Below are positions 1 through 6,419 of a stretch of 9,260 bases of DNA, one piece after another. The position numbers and the translations under genes were made by a program. Numbering within the stretch: position 1 is the first letter of the stretch; each line of letters starts with the position of its first letter. The notes beneath the pieces are model-generated. The model had not been told where the DNA came from and ran no database searches. It saw nothing but the letters and a program-made list of their open reading frames with translations. The stretch comes from Robiginitomaculum sp. Lineage in GTDB: Bacteria; Pseudomonadota; Alphaproteobacteria; Caulobacterales; Maricaulaceae. The stretch lies in the NCBI GenBank assembly GCA_026993275.1, contig JALWUB010000034.1, forward strand, positions 1 to 9,260, given 5' to 3'.

Positions 1-47
1 GCGATGGCGGCCAGGGAAAAGACAATGACGGCCGGCATGCTGGTCAT
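1..47 (-). CDS. 5' end of an unidentified gene, cut by the window edge
   Basis: Reading leftward from an ATG at 47-45, the frame stays open to the window edge and gives about 15 residues, MTSMPAVIVFSLAAI. The stretch after the first few residues is hydrophobic, which fits a signal peptide or a first membrane segment. The ATG lies 9 nt after the TAA of the aldehyde dehydrogenase on the same strand, so the two would be in one operon. The upstream bases (AAAGGCGCGTC) give only a weak ribosome binding site. The family cannot be named from so few residues, and the start itself is uncertain. Confidence 0.4.
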   Translation of the reverse strand, partial: MTSMPAVIVFSLAAI

Positions 48-56
48 GACGCGCCT

Positions 57-1445
57 TTAGGAGAGAAAGCCCAGAATGCGCTCGATGGACTTGCCATAGG
101 GCGGGAACAGCATGGCCCGGCCATTGATCTTGCTTTGCCTGAAAATGCTCTTGGCATGCGAAAACGCCAAGAATCCGGCGCGGCCGTGATAGGCGCCAAT
201 GCCCGACTCGCCAATGCCGCCAAACGGCAGGTCGTTCTGGGTGATGTGCATCAGCGTGTCATTGACCGACATGCCGCCAGCGAGCAGCTCGTTGCTGACG
301 CGCTCGACCACCATCTTGTTGTCCGAGAACACATACAGCGCCAGCGGGTGCGGCCGGTCGGCGACAAAATCCATGGCATTGTCCAGCGTATCATAGGGCA
401 CCAGCGGCAGGAGCGGGCCGAAAATCTCCTCTTGCATGATACGCATGTCCGGCTTGACATTGGTCACCAGCTTGGGCGGCATCTTGCGGGTGTTGACGTT
501 CTTTTCCGCCTCTTCCGGGTAAATCTCGATGACCTCGGCGCCCTTTTCGCGGGCATCGTCCACCAGCGCGCTGAGGCGCTCGAAATGGCGCTCGGAAATG
601 ATCGCCGTATAATCGTCATTGTCGTGGATCTCCGGGTAGAACCGGCGGCACACCCGGGTCAGTTCGCGCACCGTATCGTCCAGCGCCGCACGCGGCGCCA
701 GGATGTAATCCGGGGCGATGCAGGTTTGCCCGGCATTGAGCAATTTGCCCGACAGAATGCGCTCCGCCGCGGTCTTGAGCGGATAGTCATAGTCAATGAT
801 GACCGGCGACTTGCCGCCCAGCTCCAGCGTCACCGGGGTCAGGTTTTTCGCCGCCGCCTGCATGACGAGGCGGCCGACACTGGTGGAGCCGGTAAACAGC
901 AAATGGTCAAAATCAAGCATGGAGAATTCTTGCGCCACCTCCGGGCCGCCGGTGATCACCGCCACCTCGTCCTCGTCGAAAATCCGGCCCAGCAGGGTCT
1001 TGGTCAGTTCCGATGTCCGCGGCGTCAGCTCGGAGGGCTTGATCATGGCGCGATTGCCCGCCGCCAGCGCCGCAATCAGCGGCGAAATGGCCAGCTGGAA
1101 CGGATAGTTCCACGGGCTGATAATGCCAACCACCCCCTTGGGCTGGTAACGCACCTCATTGTGCGCGGGCTTGAATTGCAGGGCAACCGGGCGGCGCTCC
1201 ACCGCCATCCACTTTTTCAGGTGCGCGCGGGTGTGCTTGATTTCGCTGATCAGCGCCGCAACATCGGCAAGGCGCGTCTCCACCCCCGAGCGGTGGCCAA
1301 AGTCTTCGGAAATGGTCTTGCAGATCAGGTCCACATTGTCTGCAATCATGCGCGACAGCCTGTCGAGCGTGTTCAGGCGCACGGCAAGCGGCGGGTTCGG
1401 ATTGGCCCGGAAGGCCTGGCGCTGGCTTTGCAAAATGTCGTGCAT
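57..1445 (-). CDS. Coniferyl-aldehyde-type aldehyde dehydrogenase
   Basis: A complete 462-residue NAD(P)-dependent aldehyde dehydrogenase of the short ALDH3-like class, the usual length for coniferyl aldehyde dehydrogenases (CalB type), which oxidise aromatic or long-chain aldehydes to acids. Visible motifs are PWNYP (catalytic-site Asn113), the cofactor-binding FTGSTSVG (184-191), LELGGKSP with the general base Glu208, GQTC with the nucleophile Cys242, and EEIFGP (339-344). The C-terminus has the family pattern LPFGGIGESG. All catalytic residues are present, so it should be active, probably in the cytoplasm. The ATG is preceded by GGAGAG with 5-nt spacing, which fixes the start. It follows glpQ by 33 nt on the same strand, and the palindrome in that gap suggests its own regulation. 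The exact substrate cannot be read from sequence; general fatty or aromatic aldehyde detoxification is equally possible. Confidence 0.93.
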   Translation of the reverse strand: MHDILQSQRQAFRANPNPPLAVRLNTLDRLSRMIADNVDLICKTISEDFGHRSGVETRLADVAALISEIKHTRAHLKKWMAVERRPVALQFKPAHNEVRYQPKGVVGIISPWNYPFQLAISPLIAALAAGNRAMIKPSELTPRTSELTKTLLGRIFDEDEVAVITGGPEVAQEFSMLDFDHLLFTGSTSVGRLVMQAAAKNLTPVTLELGGKSPVIIDYDYPLKTAAERILSGKLLNAGQTCIAPDYILAPRAALDDTVRELTRVCRRFYPEIHDNDDYTAIISERHFERLSALVDDAREKGAEVIEIYPEEAEKNVNTRKMPPKLVTNVKPDMRIMQEEIFGPLLPLVPYDTLDNAMDFVADRPHPLALYVFSDNKMVVERVSNELLAGGMSVNDTLMHITQNDLPFGGIGESGIGAYHGRAGFLAFSHAKSIFRQSKINGRAMLFPPYGKSIERILGFLS

Positions 1446-1463
1446 GGGGGCTCTCCGAAAAAG

Positions 1464-1476
1464 TGAACAGTGTTCA
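1464..1476. promoter_or_regulatory. Palindromic operator candidate, TetR type
   Basis: The 13 bp TGAACAGTGTTCA form a perfect dyad with 6-bp arms around one central base. Beyond one mismatched pair the symmetry resumes for two more bases on each side (AA/TT). The site lies between the glpQ stop and the start of the aldehyde dehydrogenase, 18 nt upstream of that ATG, where a bound repressor would block initiation or elongation. Size and symmetry fit TetR-family operators, and aldehyde dehydrogenases of this class often sit near a TetR gene. No such regulator gene is visible here. A role as a short RNA hairpin is less likely because there is no loop and no following T run. Confidence 0.45.
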
Positions 1477-1478
1477 GT

Positions 1479-2513
1479 TTAACCCGAACGGGCCGCCCGC
1501 GCCAAGAGGGCGGCGCGCGCGTCATTGGCAAAGTCGGTAAAGAGGCCATCAATGCCCAGGTCGAGGAAGAAGTCGAACTCGGCCTGCGCATTGGCGAACT
1601 GTTCGGGCAGCATGTCCGAGCGGAAGGTCCACGGATGCACGGCCAGCCCTGCCCCGTGGGCGGCCTCGACCATGCCCGACGAGGTGCCATCCTTATTGAC
1701 CAGCAGGCCCTTGAACGGGCCAATGCCATCGGCATAGGCGGCGATGTCCTGCATGTCCGCGCCATCGGCCTTTTCCAGCAGCATGATCAGCGGCAAGTCC
1801 GTCTTGGGGCGCAGGGCGCGCAAGATGCCGTCCTCGAAGGACTGGATGAACACCGGCGATCCCGGCCGGTCAAACCCGTGCCGCGCCAGCGCCGCCAGCA
1901 CCGCCGTCTCGAAATCATAGCCCAGGGACTGGAAATAGGACGGCAGCTTGGTTTCCGGATAGACGCCCACCGGCTTGCCGGCCATGGTGGTGCGTCCTTT
2001 TGCGAGGGTAAGAAATTCGTCAAAGGTGAGGATTTCGAACTTGCCATCGGCGGCATGGCTGCGGCTGGCGAAAGCCTGGCGCGCCCGCAGGGTCTTGATT
2101 TCGGCCAGGGTGAAATCTTCCGAAAACCAGTCTTCGCGCTCATGGCCGGGTTTTTGCGTCTTGCGGCTGGCAAATTCCGGATGATCGGCGACATCGGTGG
2201 TGTCGGACAGATAATGGTCATGGCGGACGATGAGATGGCCGTCCTTGGTGAACACCAGGTCCGGCTCGATATAATCGGCGCCCATGCGGATGGCGAGGTC
2301 ATAGCCCGGCGCCGTGTGCTCGGGCAGATAACCCGGGGCGCCGCGATGGGCGATGACAAGCGCTTGCCGGGACGATTGCGAATGGGGCATGGGGGTCTCC
2401 TTGCGCTGCATGGCGCGCGTGGGCGTGCAGGCGGCCAGGGCCAGTCCGGCGCCCGCAAGCGGCGCGGCACGCACGACCTGGCGCCGGGTCATGACAGGGG
2501 TTTGATGACGCAT
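1479..2513 (-). CDS. glpQ: Glycerophosphodiester phosphodiesterase, periplasmic GlpQ type
   Basis: A 344-residue GDPD-family enzyme that hydrolyses glycerophosphodiesters (deacylated phospholipids) to glycerol-3-phosphate and an alcohol. The TIM-barrel catalytic set is visible: AHRGAPGYLPEHT with His56-Arg57, YIEPDL with Glu83 and Asp85, VRHDHYL with His98, and VYPETK with Glu187. The C-terminal VHPWTFRSD and GLFTDF motifs match E. coli GlpQ closely. The N-terminus carries a twin-arginine motif (TRRQVV, Arg10-Arg11) and then a lipobox LAAC with Cys29, so it is probably a Tat-exported lipoprotein. I chose the ATG at 2513 because AGGAGAG stands 7 nt upstream; the frame runs 32 codons further, but that extension reads through the ribosome binding site and precedes the signal peptide. 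The gene is divergent from the cupin gene. Confidence 0.93.
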   Translation of the reverse strand: MRHQTPVMTRRQVVRAAPLAGAGLALAACTPTRAMQRKETPMPHSQSSRQALVIAHRGAPGYLPEHTAPGYDLAIRMGADYIEPDLVFTKDGHLIVRHDHYLSDTTDVADHPEFASRKTQKPGHEREDWFSEDFTLAEIKTLRARQAFASRSHAADGKFEILTFDEFLTLAKGRTTMAGKPVGVYPETKLPSYFQSLGYDFETAVLAALARHGFDRPGSPVFIQSFEDGILRALRPKTDLPLIMLLEKADGADMQDIAAYADGIGPFKGLLVNKDGTSSGMVEAAHGAGLAVHPWTFRSDMLPEQFANAQAEFDFFLDLGIDGLFTDFANDARAALLARAARSG

Positions 2514-2520
2514 TGACAGG

Positions 2521-2527
2521 CTCTCCT
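2521..2527 (-). promoter_or_regulatory. Ribosome binding site fixing the glpQ start
   Basis: Read on the minus strand this is AGGAGAG, 7 nt before the ATG at 2513. It is a near-ideal Shine-Dalgarno sequence, and it places the start exactly ahead of the Tat/lipoprotein signal, ruling out the longer in-frame extension to 2609. Confidence 0.75.
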
Positions 2528-2536
2528 GTTCAGGGT

Positions 2537-2553
2537 CAAACCGGGACGGTTTG
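2537..2553. promoter_or_regulatory. Inverted repeat in the glpQ/cupin divergent region
   Basis: CAAACCG and CGGTTTG are perfect 7-bp arms separated by GGA. The dyad lies inside the 77-nt gap between two divergent starts, the position expected for an operator shared by both genes. The heptamer GTCAAAC, which overlaps the left arm (2535-2541), recurs directly at 2562-2568. No convincing -35/-10 pair is visible in this gap on either strand, so the promoters are not placed. A binding protein cannot be named. Confidence 0.35.
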
Positions 2554-2590
2554 GCAATGCCGTCAAACTCTTTACCGGGAAAGACCATAG

Positions 2591-2968
2591 ATGGACAGTG
2601 AAAAGACAACCCTGCCCAACACCGATGAAACCCAGCCCGGCTTCGTCATCGCCCTTGATGACGTCCAGGCCCTGCTGGACGATCAGGGGGAGGTTCCCTT
2701 TGCCGTGGCCGCCAGCCGCGATGCGCCGCCAATGACGGCCATGCTCTATGCGCCCAGGGGCACAGATGATCAGAAACCGCATGACCGGGACGAGCTCTAT
2801 GTCATCGTGCGCGGCCATGGCGTGTTCGAATATGATGGCCAGCGGGCGCCATTCAAAACCGGCGATCTGCTTTATGTGGCGGCGCACACCCCGCACCGTT
2901 TTGCAGAATTTTCCGATGATTTCTGCACCTGGGTGATCTTTTACGGCGCAAAACGGCCCAGGGCCTGA
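2591..2968 (+). CDS. Small cupin-domain protein
   Basis: A 125-residue single-domain cupin. The first cupin motif is seen as PHDRDELYVIVRG (His64, Glu68, closing Gly75) and the second as GDLLYVAAHTPHRF (Gly91, Pro101, His102), which would place His64, Glu68 and His102 around a metal. The second histidine of the classic HxH pair is replaced by Asp-Arg. Single-domain cupins range from dioxygenases and isomerases to simple ligand-binding proteins, so no reaction can be assigned. There is no signal peptide, so it should be cytoplasmic. The ATG has only a moderate ribosome binding site (GGGAAAG, about 8 nt upstream). The gene is divergent from glpQ and stands alone; the next plus-strand gene begins 258 nt later after an AT-rich leader. 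Confidence 0.82.
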   Translation: MDSEKTTLPNTDETQPGFVIALDDVQALLDDQGEVPFAVAASRDAPPMTAMLYAPRGTDDQKPHDRDELYVIVRGHGVFEYDGQRAPFKTGDLLYVAAHTPHRFAEFSDDFCTWVIFYGAKRPRA

Positions 2969-3078
2969 GCCCACCTCGCAATCTTGTCCTATCCCTCTGA
3001 TATGAATGGTATTTATCTGTCATTCCAGTCAGAGCTCGAAGCAAACCGGGATTGCATGCGTGACCGGCATTTACTGGA

Positions 3079-3108
3079 TTGACATGGCTGCAGACATGCA
3101 AATATGTT
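3079..3108 (+). promoter_or_regulatory. Sigma-70-like promoter candidate for the galE operon
   Basis: A perfect TTGACA (3079-3084) is followed after 18 nt by TATGTT (3103-3108), matching 4 of 6 consensus -10 bases. Transcription would begin near 3115, leaving an AT-rich leader of about 110 nt before galE. A second, weaker candidate is TTGTCA at 3135-3140 with TAATAT at 3157-3162 (16-nt spacing), nearer to the gene. Confidence 0.45.
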
Positions 3109-3131
3109 AGCGCCGCTTTTCGTAAAGAAAA

Positions 3132-3181
3132 ATCTTGTCACAGGATATATTCTATTTAATATATTAATTGCGCGACAAGAT
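3132..3181. promoter_or_regulatory. Widely spaced dyad in the AT-rich galE leader
   Basis: ATCTTGTC (3132-3139) and GACAAGAT (3174-3181) are perfect inverted 8-mers; with one mismatch they extend to 10 bp. The arm centres are 42 bp apart, about four helical turns, so proteins bound at both arms would sit on the same DNA face. Between them lies a second perfect palindrome, TTAATATATTAA (3156-3167). Hand counting gives about 27% GC over 3121-3240, far below the neighbouring genes. This may be a regulator or nucleoid-protein binding region; as RNA, the arms could also pair around a 34-nt loop. Confidence 0.35.
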
Positions 3182-3226
3182 ACAATATTATATTGGAGAG
3201 ATTGACACATCAATGAGAAATAATTT

Positions 3227-4210
3227 ATGAGAGATACCAACAACATACTTGTTACTGGAGGGGCTGGCTATATTGGCAGTCACGCCTGCAAAGCTCTCGC
3301 TGCCGCCGGGTATGAACCCGTGACCTATGACAATTTTGTTTACGGCCATGAAGGGGCGGTGCGCTGGGGCCCGGCGGTCAAGGGAGAATTATGTGATCGC
3401 CCGCGGCTGGACCAGGTCTTTGAGGAGTTCCGTCCCAAGGCGGTGATGCATTTTGCCGCCTTCTCCCTTGTCGGTGAATCCGTGTCTGATCCCGGCAAAT
3501 ACTATCGCAACAATGTCCTGGGCAGCCTCACTTTATTTGAAGCCATGCGCGACCATGGTGTGGACAATCTGGTTTTCTCCAGCACATGCGCCACCTATGG
3601 TGAGCCGCAAGCGCTGCCCATATCGGATGATCATCCGCAAAATCCGGTCAACCCCTATGGCGCATCCAAATTCATGGTCGAGCGCATTGCCCGGGATTTT
3701 GGCAAGGCCCATGGCCTGCGTTCCATTTTCTTGCGCTATTTCAATGCCGCCGGGGCAGACCCTGATTGCGAATCCGGCGAGGATCATGATCCGGAAACGC
3801 ACCTGATCCCGCTGGTGCTGGAGGTCGCTGCCGGCAAGCGGCCGCATATCGCCATCTTTGGCACTGATTATGACACCCCTGACGGCACCTGTCTGAGGGA
3901 CTACATCCATGTCAGCGACCTGGCAGATGCTCATGTCCTGGCCCTGAAGGCGCTGGAGGATGGCGCCCAGACAATGGCATTCAATCTTGGCAATGGCCGG
4001 GCCTATTCGGTGCGTGAGGTCATAGAGACTGCCCGCGCTGTCACTGGCCGCCCGATACCCGCCGTGGAACAGCCGCGCCGCCCTGGCGATCCCGCCAAGC
4101 TGGTTGCCGATGCAGCAAAAGCGCAAAAAGAACTTGGCTGGGTGCCCAAAATGGACGATCTATCGGTGATGATTGAGACGGCTTGGAAATGGCTGTTGAA
4201 AACTCAATAG
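3227..4210 (+). CDS. galE: UDP-glucose 4-epimerase
   Basis: A 327-residue extended short-chain dehydrogenase that interconverts UDP-glucose and UDP-galactose, using tightly bound NAD. The N-terminal Rossmann motif GGAGYIG is at 11-17; the catalytic set is Ser119/Thr120 in FSSTCATYG and Tyr144-xxx-Lys148 in NPYGASK. RYFNAAGADP (170-179) and LRDYIHVSDLA (223-233) are typical GalE substrate-domain signatures, and the length is normal. It heads a four-gene operon with an export ABC transporter and rmlC, so its product probably feeds a surface polysaccharide rather than galactose catabolism. The ribosome binding site is weak. A five-codon frame (ATG at 3213, TGA at 3228-3230) overlaps its start. 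Related epimerases acting on GlcNAc or glucuronic acid forms cannot be excluded from sequence alone. Confidence 0.93.
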   Translation: MRDTNNILVTGGAGYIGSHACKALAAAGYEPVTYDNFVYGHEGAVRWGPAVKGELCDRPRLDQVFEEFRPKAVMHFAAFSLVGESVSDPGKYYRNNVLGSLTLFEAMRDHGVDNLVFSSTCATYGEPQALPISDDHPQNPVNPYGASKFMVERIARDFGKAHGLRSIFLRYFNAAGADPDCESGEDHDPETHLIPLVLEVAAGKRPHIAIFGTDYDTPDGTCLRDYIHVSDLADAHVLALKALEDGAQTMAFNLGNGRAYSVREVIETARAVTGRPIPAVEQPRRPGDPAKLVADAAKAQKELGWVPKMDDLSVMIETAWKWLLKTQ

Positions 4211-4241
4211 ACAGCCCAATGCCATAGGGAATCCGGTCATT

Positions 4242-5006
4242 ATGATTCGAATGAGAAGCATGCTGCAATGGTTGTTCATTGCCTGGTTCCAGTTCCTGAT
4301 CCGTTACCGCAAGACCATGCTGGGGCCACTTTGGCTGCTGGTCGGGCCAGCTTTGTTTATCGTGTTTCTGGGCCGGCTTTATGGACATATTGGCTCAGTC
4401 ACGGCTGAAGCCTTCATACCCCATCTGACCATTGGCCTTGTAGTCTGGACTCTGATCAGTGGCTTTGTGATTAGCAGCACCATGGTATTTCCCGCTGCCA
4501 AATCACAAATCCTGCAGGGCGGCATGGGCTTGACGGGTATCATTTTTGTCCATGTTTTTTCCATTATTTTGCAGTTTGCACACCAGATTGTCCTCATTGT
4601 GATCGTCATGGTGATATTCAAGGTCAGCTTGTCCTGGTATGCGCTGATCAGTCTGGTTGGCCTGGCCCTGCTCATTGCCAATGGTATCTGGTTGTCGGTC
4701 GTGTTTGGCATTATTGGCGCGCGCTATCGGGACCTGTTCGAGGTCATGCAGGCAATCATGCGCATTGCCTTTCTTGCAACGCCGATCATCTGGACGGCAG
4801 ATTCTGGCGGGCGCGGCAGTATCATGGGGCCGTATTTGATCTTTAATCCGTTTTACCACTACCTGGAACTGGTGCGCGCGCCCCTGCTGGGCAAACCCAT
4901 TGCCCCATTAAGCTGGGCGGTGGTGTTGTCCATTACCGCCATCGGAATCGTGCTGGCCTGGTTGTTCAAGAAGCATTTTGCCCGCCATGTCGCACTCTGG
5001 GTCTGA
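4242..5006 (+). CDS. wzm: ABC-2 polysaccharide export permease, Wzm-like
   Basis: A 254-residue integral membrane protein with about six hydrophobic segments (roughly 28-50, 62-85, 98-126, 132-158, 172-186 and 222-242). The cytoplasmic N-terminal motif RYRKTMLGPLW (21-31) is the hallmark of the Wzm/KpsM/TagG group of ABC-2 permeases, and RYRDL (161-165) followed by FNPFYHYLELVR (201-212) fits the same family. It would form the channel through which an undecaprenyl-linked glycan crosses the inner membrane, powered by the ATPase encoded next. It starts 31 nt after galE. Several ATGs are available (4242, 4251, 4260); I keep the first because it allows the full amphipathic N-terminus, but the ribosome binding site does not decide. 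Base composition is lower in GC than the flanking housekeeping genes. Confidence 0.88.
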   Translation: MIRMRSMLQWLFIAWFQFLIRYRKTMLGPLWLLVGPALFIVFLGRLYGHIGSVTAEAFIPHLTIGLVVWTLISGFVISSTMVFPAAKSQILQGGMGLTGIIFVHVFSIILQFAHQIVLIVIVMVIFKVSLSWYALISLVGLALLIANGIWLSVVFGIIGARYRDLFEVMQAIMRIAFLATPIIWTADSGGRGSIMGPYLIFNPFYHYLELVRAPLLGKPIAPLSWAVVLSITAIGIVLAWLFKKHFARHVALWV

Positions 5007-5012
5007 TGCACC

Positions 5013-5810
5013 ATGAAGGATGTTAATGGCATGCCCTCCTTGCTGCTGGAAGCAAAAAACCTGGTCTTGCGGGTGCCGATCTTCAGGCCAGACGACCGCA
5101 AGCTGCTCTCCAATCCAACGCGTTTTTTGACCGACCTGTATTTTTCACGCACCCGGCGCGGCATGGTGACTATCCTGGATGGCGTCTCTCTTGCACTCTA
5201 CCCCGGCGAACGGCTTGGCCTGATTGGTGCCAATGGAGCGGGAAAGAGCACATTATTGCGCGTTCTTGCCAGAATATATCACCCGACTGAAGGCGAACTG
5301 AATATCAATGGTTCTGCAAAGGGATTGTTCAACATTTCCCTTGGCATGAACCTTGAGGCCACTGGGCTTGAGAACATCTATATGCGTGGCCTGCAAATGG
5401 GCTTGACGCTCAAGGAAATCAGAGAGCATGTTCCGCAAATCGTCGCATTTTCCGGGCTTGAAGATGCCATAGAAAACCCGCTGAACACCTATTCCACCGG
5501 CATGCGTATCCGCCTGGCTTTTTCTGTCTCCACCATGGTCGAGCCGGATATTCTGCTTCTTGATGAATGGATTGGTGCCAGCGATGCACGCTTTCGTGAC
5601 AAGGTAAAAGAACGCATGGACAGTCTTGTGCACAAGAGTCGCGGCCTGGTTCTGGCCACGCACAATCAGAACCTCATGAAAAACCTGTGTGCCCGGGCCC
5701 TGGTGCTTGATAAGGGAAAGCTGGCCTTTTCAGGAAAGGTCGAGGATGCTCAGAAATTTTACAATGAGGAAATTGTCTCTCGTAAACTCGCTGAGCAAAC
5801 CAGCACATGA
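5013..5810 (+). CDS. wzt: Polysaccharide export ABC ATPase, Wzt-like
   Basis: A 265-residue ABC nucleotide-binding subunit that would energise the Wzm-like permease encoded 6 nt upstream. Walker A is GANGAGKST (72-80), the signature is the degenerate YSTGM (160-164) typical of Wzt/KpsT/TagH proteins rather than LSGGQ, Walker B is ILLLDE (180-185), and the H-loop histidine is His217. It ends soon after the ATPase core and has no C-terminal carbohydrate-binding domain like that of the longer Wzt proteins (about 400 residues), so it probably recognises its glycan without reading the chain terminus. An alternative start at 5031 ([11 protein letters not shown]) has the better ribosome binding site, AAGGAT 9 nt upstream, and may be the true one. 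The stop overlaps the rmlC start by ATGA, implying translational coupling. Confidence 0.9.
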   Translation: MKDVNGMPSLLLEAKNLVLRVPIFRPDDRKLLSNPTRFLTDLYFSRTRRGMVTILDGVSLALYPGERLGLIGANGAGKSTLLRVLARIYHPTEGELNINGSAKGLFNISLGMNLEATGLENIYMRGLQMGLTLKEIREHVPQIVAFSGLEDAIENPLNTYSTGMRIRLAFSVSTMVEPDILLLDEWIGASDARFRDKVKERMDSLVHKSRGLVLATHNQNLMKNLCARALVLDKGKLAFSGKVEDAQKFYNEEIVSRKLAEQTST

Positions 5811-6349
5811 TCACGGCCTGTCCCATTGAAGGTTTGCTGGTCATCACGCCAGTAAAGCACCGTGACGCGCGGGGCTTTTTTTCCGAAACCTATAATGCGC
5901 AGACTTTGGCTGAAGCCGGGTTCGACAAACCATTCGTGCAGGACAATCATTCGCTGTCCCGGCAAAAGGGCGTGTTGCGCGGCCTGCATTTTCAGACCCC
6001 GCCCTATGCCCAGGACAAGCTGGTGCGGGTCTTGCGGGGTGCCGTGCTGGATGTGGCCGTTGACTTGCGAAAGGCTTCCCCCAGTTTCGGCAAGTCTTTT
6101 GCCATTGAATTATCGGCAGACAACTGGAAACAATTGCTGATCCCAGTTGGTTTTGCCCATGCGTTTTACACGCTGGAGCCGGACACAGAAGTGGCTTACA
6201 AGGTGACTGCCCCCTACGCCCCTGACCACGACGCCGGCTTGCGCTGGAATGACCCGGATCTGGCCATCGCCTGGCCATCTGACACACCTATATTGTCGGA
6301 CAAGGATGCAAACCTGCCCTTGTTTTGCAATTTTTCCTCCCCGTTTTAG
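5807..6349 (+). CDS. rmlC: dTDP-4-dehydrorhamnose 3,5-epimerase
   Basis: A 180-residue cupin-fold epimerase that converts dTDP-4-keto-6-deoxyglucose to dTDP-4-keto-L-rhamnose, the third step of dTDP-L-rhamnose synthesis (synonym rfbC). Seen in sequence: RGFFSETY near residue 22, VLRGLHFQ with the catalytic base His61, Lys71, the FAHAFY strand, the catalytic Tyr131 in AYKVTAPY, and the closing SDKDANLP. The length is normal. It begins with an ATGA overlap on the wzt stop, so it is the last gene of the galE-wzm-wzt-rmlC operon. Its TAG stop lies inside the left end of the 222-bp inverted-repeat element, so the last few residues could have been set by insertion; the conserved core is intact. rmlA converges from the other side, while rmlB and rmlD are absent here. 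Confidence 0.93.
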   Translation: MITACPIEGLLVITPVKHRDARGFFSETYNAQTLAEAGFDKPFVQDNHSLSRQKGVLRGLHFQTPPYAQDKLVRVLRGAVLDVAVDLRKASPSFGKSFAIELSADNWKQLLIPVGFAHAFYTLEPDTEVAYKVTAPYAPDHDAGLRWNDPDLAIAWPSDTPILSDKDANLPLFCNFSSPF

Positions 6350-6364
6350 GGTCAGGACCCATTA
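6347..6364 (+). repeat. Left terminal inverted repeat
   Basis: TAGGGTCAGGACCCATTA contains the perfect hairpin GGGTC-AG-GACCC. Its first three bases are the rmlC stop codon. Confidence 0.75.
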
Positions 6365-6419
6365 GTGGTGCATTTTCAAGCCATGCCGACGCATTCAGGG
6401 CGAAAATCCGCCGCGCCCT

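Noticed and set aside
135..1466. Long plus-strand open frame (443 codons) opposite the aldehyde dehydrogenase
   Set aside because: Its translation is Arg/His/Gln-rich with no recognisable domain, and the opposite strand encodes a complete enzyme with all catalytic residues. High-GC codon bias commonly leaves such antisense frames open.
1470..2516. Long plus-strand open frame (348 codons) opposite glpQ
   Set aside because: It shadows a confident gene and shows no domain, only low-complexity Gly/Arg/Gln-rich sequence.
2514..2527. Pho-box-like CTGTCA near the glpQ start
   Set aside because: Only one copy is present and it lies between the ribosome binding site and the ATG; a Pho box needs spaced direct repeats in the promoter.
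2955..2972. Possible terminator after the cupin gene (GGCCC-A-GGGCC, then GGGC-CTGA-GCCC)
   Set aside because: The stems are short and mutually exclusive, partly inside the coding region, and no T run follows.
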